Shown: positions 54,251 to 64,000 of the stretch, piece after piece
How the letters are laid out: every line of letters begins with the position of its first letter
How positions within the stretch are numbered: position 1 is the first letter of the stretch
Assembly: GCA_963575745.1 (NCBI GenBank)
Contig: CAUYUJ010001715.1
Coordinates: 17,501 to 81,500 of the forward strand
Origin: Prorocentrum cordatum
Lineage: Eukaryota; Sar; Dinophyceae; Prorocentrales; Prorocentraceae
Direction of reading: 5' to 3'
Length of the DNA stretch: 64,000 nucleotides
Translations under genes and position numbers: made by a program
The notes under the pieces: model-generated
What the model was told of the DNA's origin: nothing
What the model saw: only the letters and a program-made list of their open reading frames with translations
Database searches by the model: none

Positions 54251-54650
54251 ATACCTCGTAGAGCTCTTCGTCATCGATGAGCTAGAGGAATTCCGGCGCG
54301 GGGTGGAGCTAGTTGGGCCACCCGGCCGAGGCGGACAATGTGACAACTTTGGGGTGGTTTTGCGATTTTTTGAAAGATATTTGACAATTCATTTTGAGAA
54401 ACCAGATTTTTCGCACCTGTAAACGACTATGAGGGCCTCTCTGTCTTAGTATGAGCTCTGTAGGCGCACTTTTACTATCAAAGGACTTGGCGCAACCATC
54501 TTGATGTCGACACGAAAAAATCATTTTTTCTCTTTTTCGAGAAATGCCTCCAGAAGCTCTCTCTTTCGACTCCGAGCACTCTTTCGCGTGAAATCAGCTC
54601 TACGAGGTTCCCGGCGGTGACGAGGTTGACGGTTCACCGCCGGCGCCAGT
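54251..54650 (-). repeat. Family B element with hairpin, inverted, complete
   Basis: Begins TACCTCGTAGAGCTCTTCG and ends AGCTCTACGAGGTTCCC, then hairpin arms GGCGGTGA/TCACCGCC and CGCCAGT. It is the only complete hairpin in the reverse orientation in this window. Confidence 0.85.
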
Positions 54651-54870
54651 ATTGCAGCTACGGGCCTGAGAATTGAACTGGCAGACGCGGCATAACCCAG
54701 TACACGTGAGAATAATACCGCTTCTCAAAATGAATTGTCAAACATCTTTCAAATCAAAGCAAAACCGACCCAAGGTTATCACATTGTCTCTTTTGGTCGG
54801 GTCGGCCAACTAGCTCCACCCCGCGCCGGAATTCCTCTAGCTCATCGATGCCGAAGAGCTCTACGAGGTA
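54651..54870 (+). repeat. Family B element, left part missing
   Basis: Starts mid-element and ends with the family B right block and GAGCTCTACGAGGTA. Confidence 0.8.
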
Positions 54871-55935
54871 TTTTTGGACTGCCAACGTGAAGTCGGTCCC
54901 TGGCTTCGCTCGGGGGAATTTTTCGACGAAATGAACTAAGAATTTGTGAGGTAACTTCTGTAATGCCAAGCTTCGCTCTGCGCAAATAGCAGCCCAAACG
55001 ATTGTTAGAACTGCAAAATCGGCTGAGCCAGGCCGCGGAAGGTATGATCGCGTCCCGTTTGGACATTTCGCCAACTAGCTCCACGCTGTCGCCGAATTCC
55101 TCCAGCTCTTCTACCCTCAGAGCTCTACGGGCACTAGAAGTGCCTCAGAGAACTAGAAATGCAAGCAGCTAGCTCCTGATGACATTTTCTGCAAAACTGG
55201 AAAATTGAATTTTTGGGACTGCCAGTGTGAAGTCTCCCCGGTTTCGCTCGGGAAATTTTTCGACGGAATGAACTAAGAATTTGCGAGGTAACTTCTGTAA
55301 TGCCAAGCTTCGCTCTGCGCAAATAGCAGCCCAAACGACTTGTTAGAACTGCAAAATCGGCTGAGCCAGGCCGCGGAAGGTATGATCGCGTCCCTTTTCG
55401 ACATTTCGCCAACTAGCTCCACCCTGTCGCCGAATTCCTCTAGCTCTTCTACCATCAGAGGCACTAGAAGTGCAAGCAGACACCTGAGAGAACTAGAAGT
55501 GCAAGCAGATAGCTGCTGCCCAAACGAGCTAGAACTGCAAAATCGGCTAAGCCAGGCCGCGGAAGGTATGATCGCGTTCCTTTTCGACATTTCGCCAGCT
55601 ATCTTCACCCTGTCGCCAAATTCCTGTAGCTCTTCTACCATCAGAGCTCTACGAGACACTAGAAGTGCAAGCAGACGCTTGAGATAACTAGAAGTGCAAG
55701 CAGCTAGCTCCTGATGATATTTTCTGCGAAACTGGAAAATTGCATTTTTTGGACTGTCAACGCGAAGGGTCCCTGGCTTCGCTCGGGAGAATGTTTCGAC
55801 GGAATGAAGTAAGAATTTGTGAGGTAACTTCGTAATGCCAAGCTTCGCTCTGCGCAAATAGCAGCCCAAACGAATTGTTAGAACTACAAAATCGCCGAGC
55901 CAGGCCGCGGAAGGTATGATCGCGTCCTGGACATT
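54868..55935 (+). repeat. Family C tandem repeat, about 340 bp period
   Basis: The marker GGACTGCCA or GGACTGTCA occurs near 54877, 55217 and 55752. The block CTGAGCCAGGCCGCGGAAGG recurs near 55025, 55365, 55550 and 55900, so one partial unit (about 195 bp) is also duplicated. Units contain AGCTCTACG motifs like the family A/B termini. Confidence 0.8.
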
Positions 55936-55941
55936 TCGCCA

Positions 55942-55963
55942 ACTGGGCGCCGGCCGTCAACCT
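55942..55963 (+). repeat. Hairpin left arm, partly deleted, beside LINE-D
   Basis: ACTGGGCGCCGGCCGTCAAC: the GGTAAAC part is deleted. The LINE-D tail follows. Confidence 0.8.
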
Positions 55964-56332
55964 TTGTTTGTTTGTTTGGACTCGCGTTCCCAGCTGAGTG
56001 CAGCTGGGCGAGGACCGGTCCCGCAGAAGCACACGGGCAGCGCTAAGCAGCGCTTCGGCTGCCGACAATTCACATTCTGTGACTGTAGCTCCTTCGAGGA
56101 GCCACGCGGCCTCGGCCACATCCCTCCAAACGAGGGGCACGGCACTAGAAACAGCAAACTCATGCCCAGCAGGGAAGGGGCCCACGGTTCTCGCGGAAGC
56201 GATGCCTATCTCACTGGGATTGCACTGAGTATTGATTAAGCCGATCTGAAGCCAGAAACCACATCCTGATCCTTGCTGGTCAACCCCGCCATCAAAGCCT
56301 CCCCTGATAGCGAACGGTACGAGATAAGCCTC
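55964..56332 (-). mobile_element. LINE-D: 5'-truncated copy of LINE-C 3' end
   Basis: About 365 bp nearly identical to 47583-47944, with the same (CAAA)n tail. Target-site duplication CCTTTGTT flanks it, and the right flank is the distal hairpin arm (TTACCGCCGGGGAACTCGTAG). Confidence 0.9.
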
Positions 56333-57352
56333 CCCTTTGTTACCGCCGGGGAACTCGTAGCTTCCTGACAACATAATGTCGAAACAAATTACACGGAAAT
56401 TTTTTTTCAGCCAAAGCAATTTTAGACCTCCCGGATGAACAGCCAAACGCCACCGATGCTTCTGGATTGTCTTCTGCACGAGCTCTGTAGCTCTTCTATA
56501 GCCTGAGTTACGCGCGTCAATCGACAGCAACTCTCAAGATGACTCGAACAATACGAATAGTTTGGCAAACCTAGCTCGTATCAGACCGAGTTCAAACCTC
56601 TGCATGAGACAAGCGGACGCGTCTGATGTCTCTGAATCGATTCCTCTGATTACCAGCTCCGCAGACCCCCCTACAGCCCGAGTTAAGTGCAGGAAACCAA
56701 GAGCACCACTAAGGATGACTTTCAGAATAGTATAGTTTCGCCCTAGTTTGGGCAGCAGACAGAGTTCGAAGCTCTGCATGCGACAGGCAGACGCGCCTGA
56801 TGTCTCCGAATCGATTCCAGTGATTACCAGCCATGCAGCCCCACTAGAGCACGAGTTAAGTGCAGAGAACCGACAGCATCTCTCTAGACAGAGAACGACC
56901 ACTTATGCTTCTGAATCAGATTCTGTACGCATCAGCTCTGTAGCATTCCTGTAGCTCGAGTTACAGAGCGTCTGGCAAGATGACTCGAATAATACGAATA
57001 GTTTTGCGGACCTAGCTCGGCTAGCAGACCGAGTACAGATCTCAGGGTTCAACAGGCAAACGCGCCTGATCATTCTGAATCGATTAGCTGAGCTTACCAG
57101 CTCTGTAGCTGTCCTGGAGCTCCAGTTATGGTAAGAAAACCGTCACCGCGTATCAAGATGACTCGAGACGGCCGATCCCGGCGGAGCGCTTTTTGGCAGC
57201 AATTGCTAAATTTCGAGAACAAAATTTTCAAACGAACAAAAGTCAGCAAAAGGTCCGTCGATATTTTTCTGCCCAACTGGCCCTCCGGCGCCCCGGAATT
57301 ACACTTAGCTTCCAGCAATAACTTGCTAAGAGAAGCTCTACGAGTTACTAAC
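56333..57352 (+). repeat. Hairpin right arm plus family A element
   Basis: TTACCGCCGGGG, AACTCGTAG (internal AGAG lost), units, right-end block, GAAGCTCTACGAGTTAC. Confidence 0.8.
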
Positions 57353-57365
57353 TCCACCTGTCGCG

Positions 57366-57514
57366 AATGGCGCCGGCGCTGAACCGTCAACCTGGTCAGC
57401 GCCGGGAACCTCGCACAGCTTCTTTCACGCGTAAGAGAGCTCAGAGTCGAAAGAGAGAGTTTCTGGAAGCATTTCTCGAAAAAAATTAAATTATGTTTTT
57501 CGTGTCGACATAAA
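57366..57514 (+). repeat. Variant hairpin plus family B left end
   Basis: Hairpin arms GGCGCTGA/TCAGCGCC, a variant with a complementary change in both arms. It is followed by CTCGCACAGCTTC (diverged terminus) and a truncated body. Confidence 0.85.
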
Positions 57515-57914
57515 ACTGGCGCCGGCGGTGAACCGTCAACCTGGTCACCGCCGGGAACCTCGTAGAGCTCATTCCACGCGAAGGAGTGCTCGGAGTCGAA
57601 ATAGAGAGCTTCTGGAAGCATTTGTCGAAAAAGAGGAAAATTCATTTTTTTCGTGTCGACATAAAGATGGTTGCGCCAAGTGTTTGAATAGTAAAAGTGC
57701 GCCTACAGAGCTCGTACTCAGACAGAGAGACCCTTATAGTCGTTTACAGGTGCGAAAAATCTGGTTTCTCAAAATGAATTGTCAAATATCTTTGAAAAAA
57801 TCGCACAACCACCCAAAAGTTGTCACATTGTCCGCCTCGGCCGGGTGGGCCAACTAGCTCCACCCCGCGCCGGAATTCCTCTAGCTCATCGATGACGAAG
57901 AGCTCTACGAGGTA
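57515..57914 (+). repeat. Hairpin plus family B element, complete reference copy
   Basis: Arms GGCGGTGA/TCACCGCC, CTCGTAGAGCTC, body, GAGCTCTACGAGGTA. About 400 bp. No coding capacity. Confidence 0.9.
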
Positions 57915-58018
57915 TGCTTCGTCCAAGTGTTTTCATAGCAAAAGTACGCCTATGGAGCTCATACTAAGACAGAGGGGCCCTCATAGTCGTTTACAGGTGC
58001 GAAAAATCTGCTTTCTAA
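57915..58018 (+). repeat. Family B internal fragment
   Basis: About 100 bp with CAAGTGTTTTCATAGCAAAA through GGTGCGAAAAATCTGCTTTC, cut on both sides. Confidence 0.75.
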
Positions 58019-58966
58019 ACTGGGCACCCGCGGTAAACCGTCAACCTTTCTTACCGCCGGGGGACTCGTAGAGCTTCCTGACGATATATAATGTGGAAAA
58101 GAATTCAGAGGACGACTAGTTTTTCAGCCAAAGCGATGATAGACCTCTCAAGATGACTCTAACAAAACAAACGAACAGTTTTCTAATCTAGCTCGAGTAT
58201 GAAACCGAGTTCAGACCTCTGAATGCGACAGGCGGTTCGACGGACGGACGCGCCTGATGTCTCGAAATCGATTCTTGTGACCAGCAGCACTGTAGCCCTC
58301 CAGCACGATTTAAGTACAGAAAACCGAGAGCACTTCTCAAGATGACTCGAACAATACCAATAGGTTCACGAACCTGGTTTGGGGAGCAGGCCGCGTTCAG
58401 AGCTCTTGATTCAACGAACGCGCCTGATACTCCTCAATCGATTTCTGTGATTATGAGCTCTGTGCCTGCCCTACAGATCGAGTTAAGTACGAAAAACCGA
58501 GAGTGTCTGCTACAATGACTCGAATAATACGAATAGATTTACGACCCTAGCTCGGCTAGCGGACCGAGTTCAGACCTCTGGATTCAACAGGCGAACGCGC
58601 CCGATCATTCTGAATGCATTAGCTGTGCTGACCAGCTCTGTAGTTGTCCTGAAGCTCGAGTTATCTTGAGAAAACCGACAGCGCGTATCAAGATGACTCG
58701 AAACGGTCGATCCCGCCTGCCTGCTTTTTGGCCTTCAAAGTTACCCGATCGAGCTGAGATCAAGATCGCGAGCGGGAATAAGATCGAATATCATGGGAAA
58801 AAATACTAGAGCTCAAACGAATTGTTGAATTTCGAGAACAAAATTTTCAACCGACCAAAAGTCAGCAAAAGGTCCGTCGAGATTTTTCTTGCCAACTAGC
58901 TCTCCAGCTCCCCGGAATTACTCTTAAACTTCCAGCAATAACTTGCTAAGGGAAGCTCTACGAGTT
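58019..58966 (+). repeat. Hairpin plus family A element, complete
   Basis: Left arm GCGGTAA, right arm TTACCGC, CTCGTAGAGCTTCC, units, GGAAGCTCTACGAGTTA. Confidence 0.85.
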
Positions 58967-59326
58967 AAGTGAATTGTGAAATATCAGCTCGTAGAGCTTG
59001 CTAGCTCGACGTAGCTTGAGAAAACCAACAGCACCTGTTCTTGCCAAGATGACTCGAATAAAACGAATAGGTCTGCAAAGCTAACTCGGCTTAGAGGCAA
59101 AGTCAGACCTATAGATCCAACAGGCGGACGCGCCTGATCGTTCCACATCGATTAGTGCTTATCAGCTCTGTAGCTGTTCTAAAGCTCGAGTTATCTCCAG
59201 AGAACCGTTAGCGCGTAACAAGATGACTCACAACGACCGATTCGCAGAGTGTTTTCGATAGAAATATTCACCCGATCAAGCTCAGATGAAGATGGCGAGC
59301 GGGAATAAGATCGAATATCACGGAAA
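58967..59326 (+). repeat. Family A fragment
   Basis: CTCGTAGAGCTTGC and about two units, cut at 59326 by the next hairpin. Confidence 0.7.
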
Positions 59327-60540
59327 ACTGGACGCCGGCGGTAAACCGTCAACCTTGGTTCGCCGGGAGACTCGTAGAGCTTCCAGCTCGACGAAGTTGA
59401 GTACACCGAGGACCTACCAACATTCCGACTCATAGTAAATATTTTGTGTCCTCTCAATGCGACAGGCGGACGCGTCTGACGTCTGCGAGTCGACTTCTGT
59501 CATTACCGGCCCTGCAGCCCCCCTACAGCCCGAGTTAAGTGCAGAAAACTGACAGCACCTCTCAGGATGACTCCAACAATACAGTAGTTTCGCAAACCTA
59601 ATTCAGGCAGCAGACGAGTTCCGAGCTCTGGTCTCCGCAGGCGGATGCGCCTGATGTCTCCAAATCGATTGCTGTCCCCAGCAGCACTGTAGCCTCCCCC
59701 CAGCACGAAATACCGACAGCACTTCTCAGGATGACTCGAACAATACGAATAGTTTTGCGAACCTAGCTCGGGCAGCAGGCCAAGTTCAGTGCTCTCGATT
59801 CAACGAACAAAGGCGCCTGATGATTTCCAATTGATATCTGTGAGTACGAGCTCTGTAGCTGCCCTACGGCTCGAGTTGAGTACAGAAAACCGAGGGCACC
59901 TATCAAGATGACCCAAATAATACGAATAGGTTTGCGGACCTAGCTCGGCTAGCAGACCGAGTTCAGACCTCTAGATTTAACAGGCGAACGCGCCTAATGA
60001 TTCTGACTGCAATAGATGTGCTTGCCAGCTCTGTAGCTGTCTTACAGCTCGAGTTAAGACCAGAAAACCGAGAGTGTCTGTTAAGATAACTCGAATAATA
60101 CGAACAGGTTTCCGGACCTAGCTCGGCTCACAGACCGAGTTCAGACCTCTGGGTTCAACAGGCGAACGCGCCTGATCATTCTGCATGCATAAGCTGTGCT
60201 TACCAGCACTGTAGCTGCCCTAGAGCTCGAGTTATGTTCAGAAAACCGACAGCGCGTATCAAGATGACTCGAAACGGCCGTTCCCGCCACAGTGCTTTTT
60301 GGCCTTGAAAGTTACCCGATCGAGCTGAGATCAAGATGGCGAGCGGAAATAAGATCGAATATCACGGGACAAAATACTAGAGCTCTAACGAATTGTCAAA
60401 TTTCGAGAACAACAATTTCAACCGAGCAAAGTCATCAAAAGTTCCGTCGAGATTTTTCTTGCCAACTAGCTCTGGGGCGCGCCGGAATTTCTCTTAGCTT
60501 CCAGCTATAACTAGGCAAGGGAAGCTCTACGAGTTACTTG
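59327..60540 (+). repeat. Hairpin plus family A element, complete
   Basis: The hairpin right arm is shortened (TTCGCCGGGAGACTCGTAG). About six units, then GGAAGCTCTACGAGTTACTTG. Confidence 0.8.
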
Positions 60541-60665
60541 TAAGCGTCCAAAACCCGGATTGGCAAGCCTAGCGCGGAACGCCGCACGGGGGTCTCTGCC
60601 AGGCCGCCTGAAACAATGCGCGGGACGCCGGAAACTTCGCAGGAGACGCTTGCAGAGGCGCCTTT
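60541..60665. other. Short unique GC-rich segment
   Basis: 125 bp not found elsewhere in the window, except that GTCCAAAACCCGGAT also flanks the inverted family A right end at 39251-39265. Confidence 0.6.
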
Positions 60666-61533
60666 TGCTAAACCGTCAACCTTTCTTACCGCCGGGGGAC
60701 TCGTAGAGCTTCCTGACAATATATAATGTGGAAACGAATTTCAGAGAACGACCAGTTTTCGCTTATGAACCTCCAAAGATGACTCTAACAAAAACAGTTT
60801 CGCAGATTTCGTTCGAGCAGCAGACCGAGTTTCGAGCGATCGGTTCGACGAACGGACGCGCCTGATGTCTCGAAATCGATTCCTGTGACCAGCAGAGCTA
60901 TAGCCCTCCCCCAGCACGATTTATGTACAGAAAACCGAGAGCACTTCTCAAGATGACTCGAACAATACGAATGGGTTCGCGAACCTAGCTCGGAGAGAAG
61001 GCCGATTTCAGAGCTCTTGATGCAACAGACGAACGCGCCTGATAAGTCTCAATCGATTTCTGTTAGTATGAGCTCTGTGGCTGCCCTATAGATCGAGTTA
61101 AGTACGAAAAACCGAGAGCGTCTGCTACAATGACTCGAATAATACGAATAGGTTTGCGACCCTAGCTCGGCTAGCAGACCGAGTTCAGACCTCTGGATTC
61201 AACAGGCGAACGCGCCTGATCATTCTGAACGCATTAGCTGTGCTGACCAGCTCTGTAGGTGTCCTGAAGCTCGAGTTATCTTGAGAAAACCGACAGCGCC
61301 TATCAAGATGACTCGAAACGGCCGTTCCCGCCTGCCTGCTTTTTGGCCTTCAAAGTTACCCGATCGAGCTGAGATCAAGATGGCGAGCGGGAATAAGATC
61401 GAATATCACGGGAAAAAATACTAGAGCTCTAACGAATGGTCAAATTTCGAGAACAAAATTTTCAACCGAGCAAAAGTCATCAAAAGTTCCGTCGAGATTT
61501 TTCTTGCCAACTAGCTCTCCAGCGCGCCGGAAT
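60666..61533 (+). repeat. Hairpin (left arm cut) plus family A element
   Basis: CTAAACCGTCAACC and TTACCGCC, CTCGTAGAGCTTCC, units, right-end block cut at GGAATTAC. Confidence 0.8.
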
Positions 61534-62954
61534 TACTGGGCGCCGGCGGTAAACCGTCAACCTTTCTTACCGCCGGGGGACTCGTAGAGCTTCCTGACAG
61601 TATATAGTGTGGGAAAAAATCCAGAGAACGACTAGTTTTCAGCCCAAGCAATTTCAGACCTCTCAAGATGACTCTAACAAAAGAACAAACAGTTTCGCAA
61701 CCCAGTGAGTATCAGACCGAGTTCAGACCTCTCAATGCGACAGGCGGACGCGTCTGATGTCTGCGAATCGACTCATGTGATTACCAGCCCTGCAGCCCCC
61801 CTGCAGCCCGAGTTAAGTGCAGAAAACCGAGAGCATCTCTCAGGGTGACTCGAATAATAGAATAGTTTCGCGGACCTGTTTCGAGCAGCAGACCAAGTTC
61901 TGAGCTCTCGAATCGACCAACGAACGCGTCTGATGTGTGCAAATCGATTTCAATGACCCACAGCACTGTAGCCCTCCCCCAGCACGAGTTGAGTGCAGGA
62001 AAATGAGAGCACTGTTTACGATGATTCGGACAATACGAATAGTTTCGCGAACCTAGCTCGGGCAGCAGGCCGAGTTCAGAGCTCTCGATACAACAGACAC
62101 ACGCGCCTGATAATTATCAATCGATTTCTGTAACTACAGGCTCTGTAGCTGCCCTACAGCTCGAGTTGAGTACAGAAAACCGAGAGCGTTTGTGAAGATG
62201 ACTCGAATAATACGAATAGATTTGCGGACCTAGCTCGGCTAGCAGACCGATTTCAGACCTCTGGATTCAACAGGCGAACGCGCCTGATGATTCTGAGTGC
62301 GATGTGTGTGTTTACCAGCACTGTAGCTGCCTACAGCTCCAGTTAAGTAGAAAATACCGACAACGCGTATCAAGTTGACAGGAATAATACGAATAGGTTT
62401 GCGGACCTAGCTCGGCTAGCAGATCGAGTTCAGACCTATGGATTGAACAGGCGAACGCGCCTGATGATTCTGAGTGCGATAGGTGTGCTTACCAGCACTG
62501 TAGCTGCCCTACAGCTCGAGTTAAGTAGAAAATACCGACAACGCGTATCAAATTGACTCGAATAATACGAATAGGTTTCCGGACCTAGCTCGGCTCACAG
62601 ACCGAGTTCAGACCTCTGGGTTCAACAGGCGAACGCGCCTGATGATTCTGAGTGCATGGTGTGTTTTACCAGCTCTGTAGCTGCCCTAGAGCTCGAGTTA
62701 TGTTCAGAAAACCGTCAGCGCGTATCAAGATGACTCGAAACGGCCGTTCCCGCCACTGTGCTTTTTGGCCTTCAAAGTTACCCGATCGAGCTGAGATCAA
62801 GATGGCGAGCGGGAATAAGATCGAATATCACGGCAAAAAATACTAGAGCTCTAACGAATGGTCAAATTTCGAGAACCAAATTTTCAACCGAGCAAAAGTC
62901 ATCCAAAAGTTCCGTCGAGATTTTTCGAGCCAACTAGCTGTGGGGCGCGCCGGA
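61534..62954 (+). repeat. Hairpin plus family A element, longest copy
   Basis: Arms GGCGGTAA/TTACCGCC. About seven tandem units; the last three are closest to each other (each with TAGCTGCC then ACAGCTC), suggesting local unit amplification. Right end cut at 62954. Confidence 0.85.
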
Positions 62955-63300
62955 ACTGGCGCCGGCGGTGAACCGTCAACCTGGTCACCGCCGGGAACCT
63001 CGTAGAGCTCCTTGAATCCGTGAGAAAGCTCAGCATCAAAGCGGGAGCTTCTGGGAGCTTTTCTACAAAAACTTCAAGTTGAGATTTTTTCGGAGTCAAC
63101 ATGAAGTCGGTTCCTTCAAGTGAACTGGTACTGAAAATGACTCTAGATGGCCGAGCTGATCAGGGAACGAAGTTTATATCTCAATGCTCGGAGTAAAAAT
63201 CTGCTTTTTCAAAATGAATTGTCAAATATCTTTCAAAAAATTGCAAAACCACCCAAAAGTTGTCACATTGTCCGCCTCGGCCGGCTGGACCAAAGTTCTC
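62955..63300 (+). repeat. Hairpin plus family B element, rearranged
   Basis: Arms GGCGGTGA/TCACCGCC, CTCGTAGAGCTCC, body, and the right part up to CTCGGCCGGCTGGACC. The final terminus is replaced by unique sequence. Confidence 0.8.
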
Positions 63301-63778
63301 ACTCCCAGCGAAGCTATTCATATGAAGTCTCGCGCTCTCAGTGAGAGCGCGAGACCATTCTGCGTCGACAAAAATGCACCAGAACTCTCTAGGTCACCCA
63401 TAGATCGATATAAATTAGAAAAAAATCATCCGACACAAAAAATATAAAATTGTACAAATCGATATTTTTCATTAATTTTGAAAATTCTAATCAATTTGGG
63501 CACTCTCGAGGCTCATTCGATGTCTCGCATGTCGCTGCTTCGATTGGAATGCACCTGGCATGCATAGCATGCACTCAGCTCGAATTATCATCGAAACACC
63601 GTTCGCAACACGCATACATAGAGACGGTATTTCGATCATAACTCCTGACTCAGCCATTTCTAGGAACTCTCGAACTTCCAGTGTGACGTGTCAGATCATT
63701 CTGCATCGACTGGTGTGTGTGAGAGGTCTGTAGATTGCTGACAGCTCGAGTTAAGTAAAGCCACCCACCGTCACCTGC
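63301..63778. other. AT-rich unique segment
   Basis: No gene recognised. Contains the 27-bp palindrome listed next and the repeated CGCAT/GCATGC motifs near 63540-63570. Confidence 0.5.
63328..63354. repeat. 27-bp perfect palindrome
   Basis: TCTCGCGCTCTCA, one G, TGAGAGCGCGAGA: 13-bp arms with a one-base spacer. Could be a protein-binding dyad or the scar of a template-switch event. Confidence 0.9.
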
Positions 63779-63940
63779 CAAACTGTACTGCGGGCAAAGT
63801 CAGTTCCTGCAAGTCTTTTGACAGTAATATTGCCCCTAGAGCCCTGAAAATTTTACCAGCAGGTGCGCCATAGCTTACTGCATGTGAGAAAAATCCGTTT
63901 TCTGAAAACGAATTGTCAAATCTTGCACAAAGTTTCAAAA
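63779..63940 (+). repeat. Family B internal fragment
   Basis: CAGTTCCTGCAAGTCTTTTG through a GTGAGAAAAATCCG block, cut at both ends. Confidence 0.7.
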
Positions 63941-64000
63941 ACTGGCGCCGGCGGTGAACCGTCAACCTGGTCACCGCCGGGAACCTCGTAGAGCTCCTTG
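63941..64000 (+). repeat. Hairpin plus family B left end, runs off the window
   Basis: ACTGGCGCC, arms GGCGGTGA/TCACCGCC, CTCGTAGAGCTCCTTG; the rest lies outside the window. Confidence 0.9.

Noticed and set aside
35278-62954. tRNA-like or CRISPR-like structure in the 177-bp units
   Set aside because: Units contain short stems but no cloverleaf with A/B boxes, and there are no regular repeat-spacer pairs with unique spacers.

Overview
The window looks like nuclear DNA from a dinoflagellate-like alga. No database search was possible, so this rests on family knowledge. There is no rRNA, tRNA or operon structure and no clearly intact host gene. Almost everything recognisable is retrotransposon-derived: LINEs with APE, RT and RNase H domains, and tyrosine-recombinase (DIRS/Ngaro-type) retroelements, one carrying cytosine-methyltransferase-like domains. 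Two LINE 5' ends carry (T)GGCTCAAG, which matches the 3' end of the dinoflagellate spliced leader.

Layout. 0-2.9 kb is GC-rich filler with an (AC)n microsatellite and a 50-bp tandem repeat. 2.9-15 kb (+ strand) is a decayed LINE (LINE-O) with an OTU-protease-like domain, zinc fingers, APE and RT. It is cut in its RT region by YR-1, a 6.6-kb minus-strand tyrosine-recombinase retroelement whose 213-bp and 125-bp repeats form a split-direct-repeat layout. 15-19.5 kb has only weak minus-strand coding signals. 19.6-32.6 kb is YR-2, a large decayed minus-strand element: gag-like region, CCCH finger, methyltransferase-like domain, RT, RNase H, second methyltransferase-like domain, zinc fingers, tyrosine recombinase.

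From 32.6 kb to the end the sequence is less GC-rich and built from repeat families A and B, whose termini are the inverted repeat CTCGTAGAGC. Family A is filled with diverged units of about 177 bp. Most copies are preceded by a short hairpin with arms such as GGCGGTAA/TTACCGCC. Four minus-strand LINE insertions (A 32.6-35.3, B 42.9-45.3, C 47.6-53.6, D 55.9-56.3 kb) abut this hairpin. C and D are clearly inside its loop with target-site duplications.

Highlights: (1) LINE-A and LINE-C share an RNase H domain whose two halves appear in circularly permuted order, and LINE-B retains the relocated half. (2) LINE-C joins ORF1 and ORF2 in one frame through a UGA-CGG stop followed by nested stem-loops, as in known stop-codon readthrough signals. 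(3) The hairpin shows compensatory base-pair changes between copies. (4) YR-1 is inserted seamlessly, so that the host LINE reading frame is restored when it is removed in silico.
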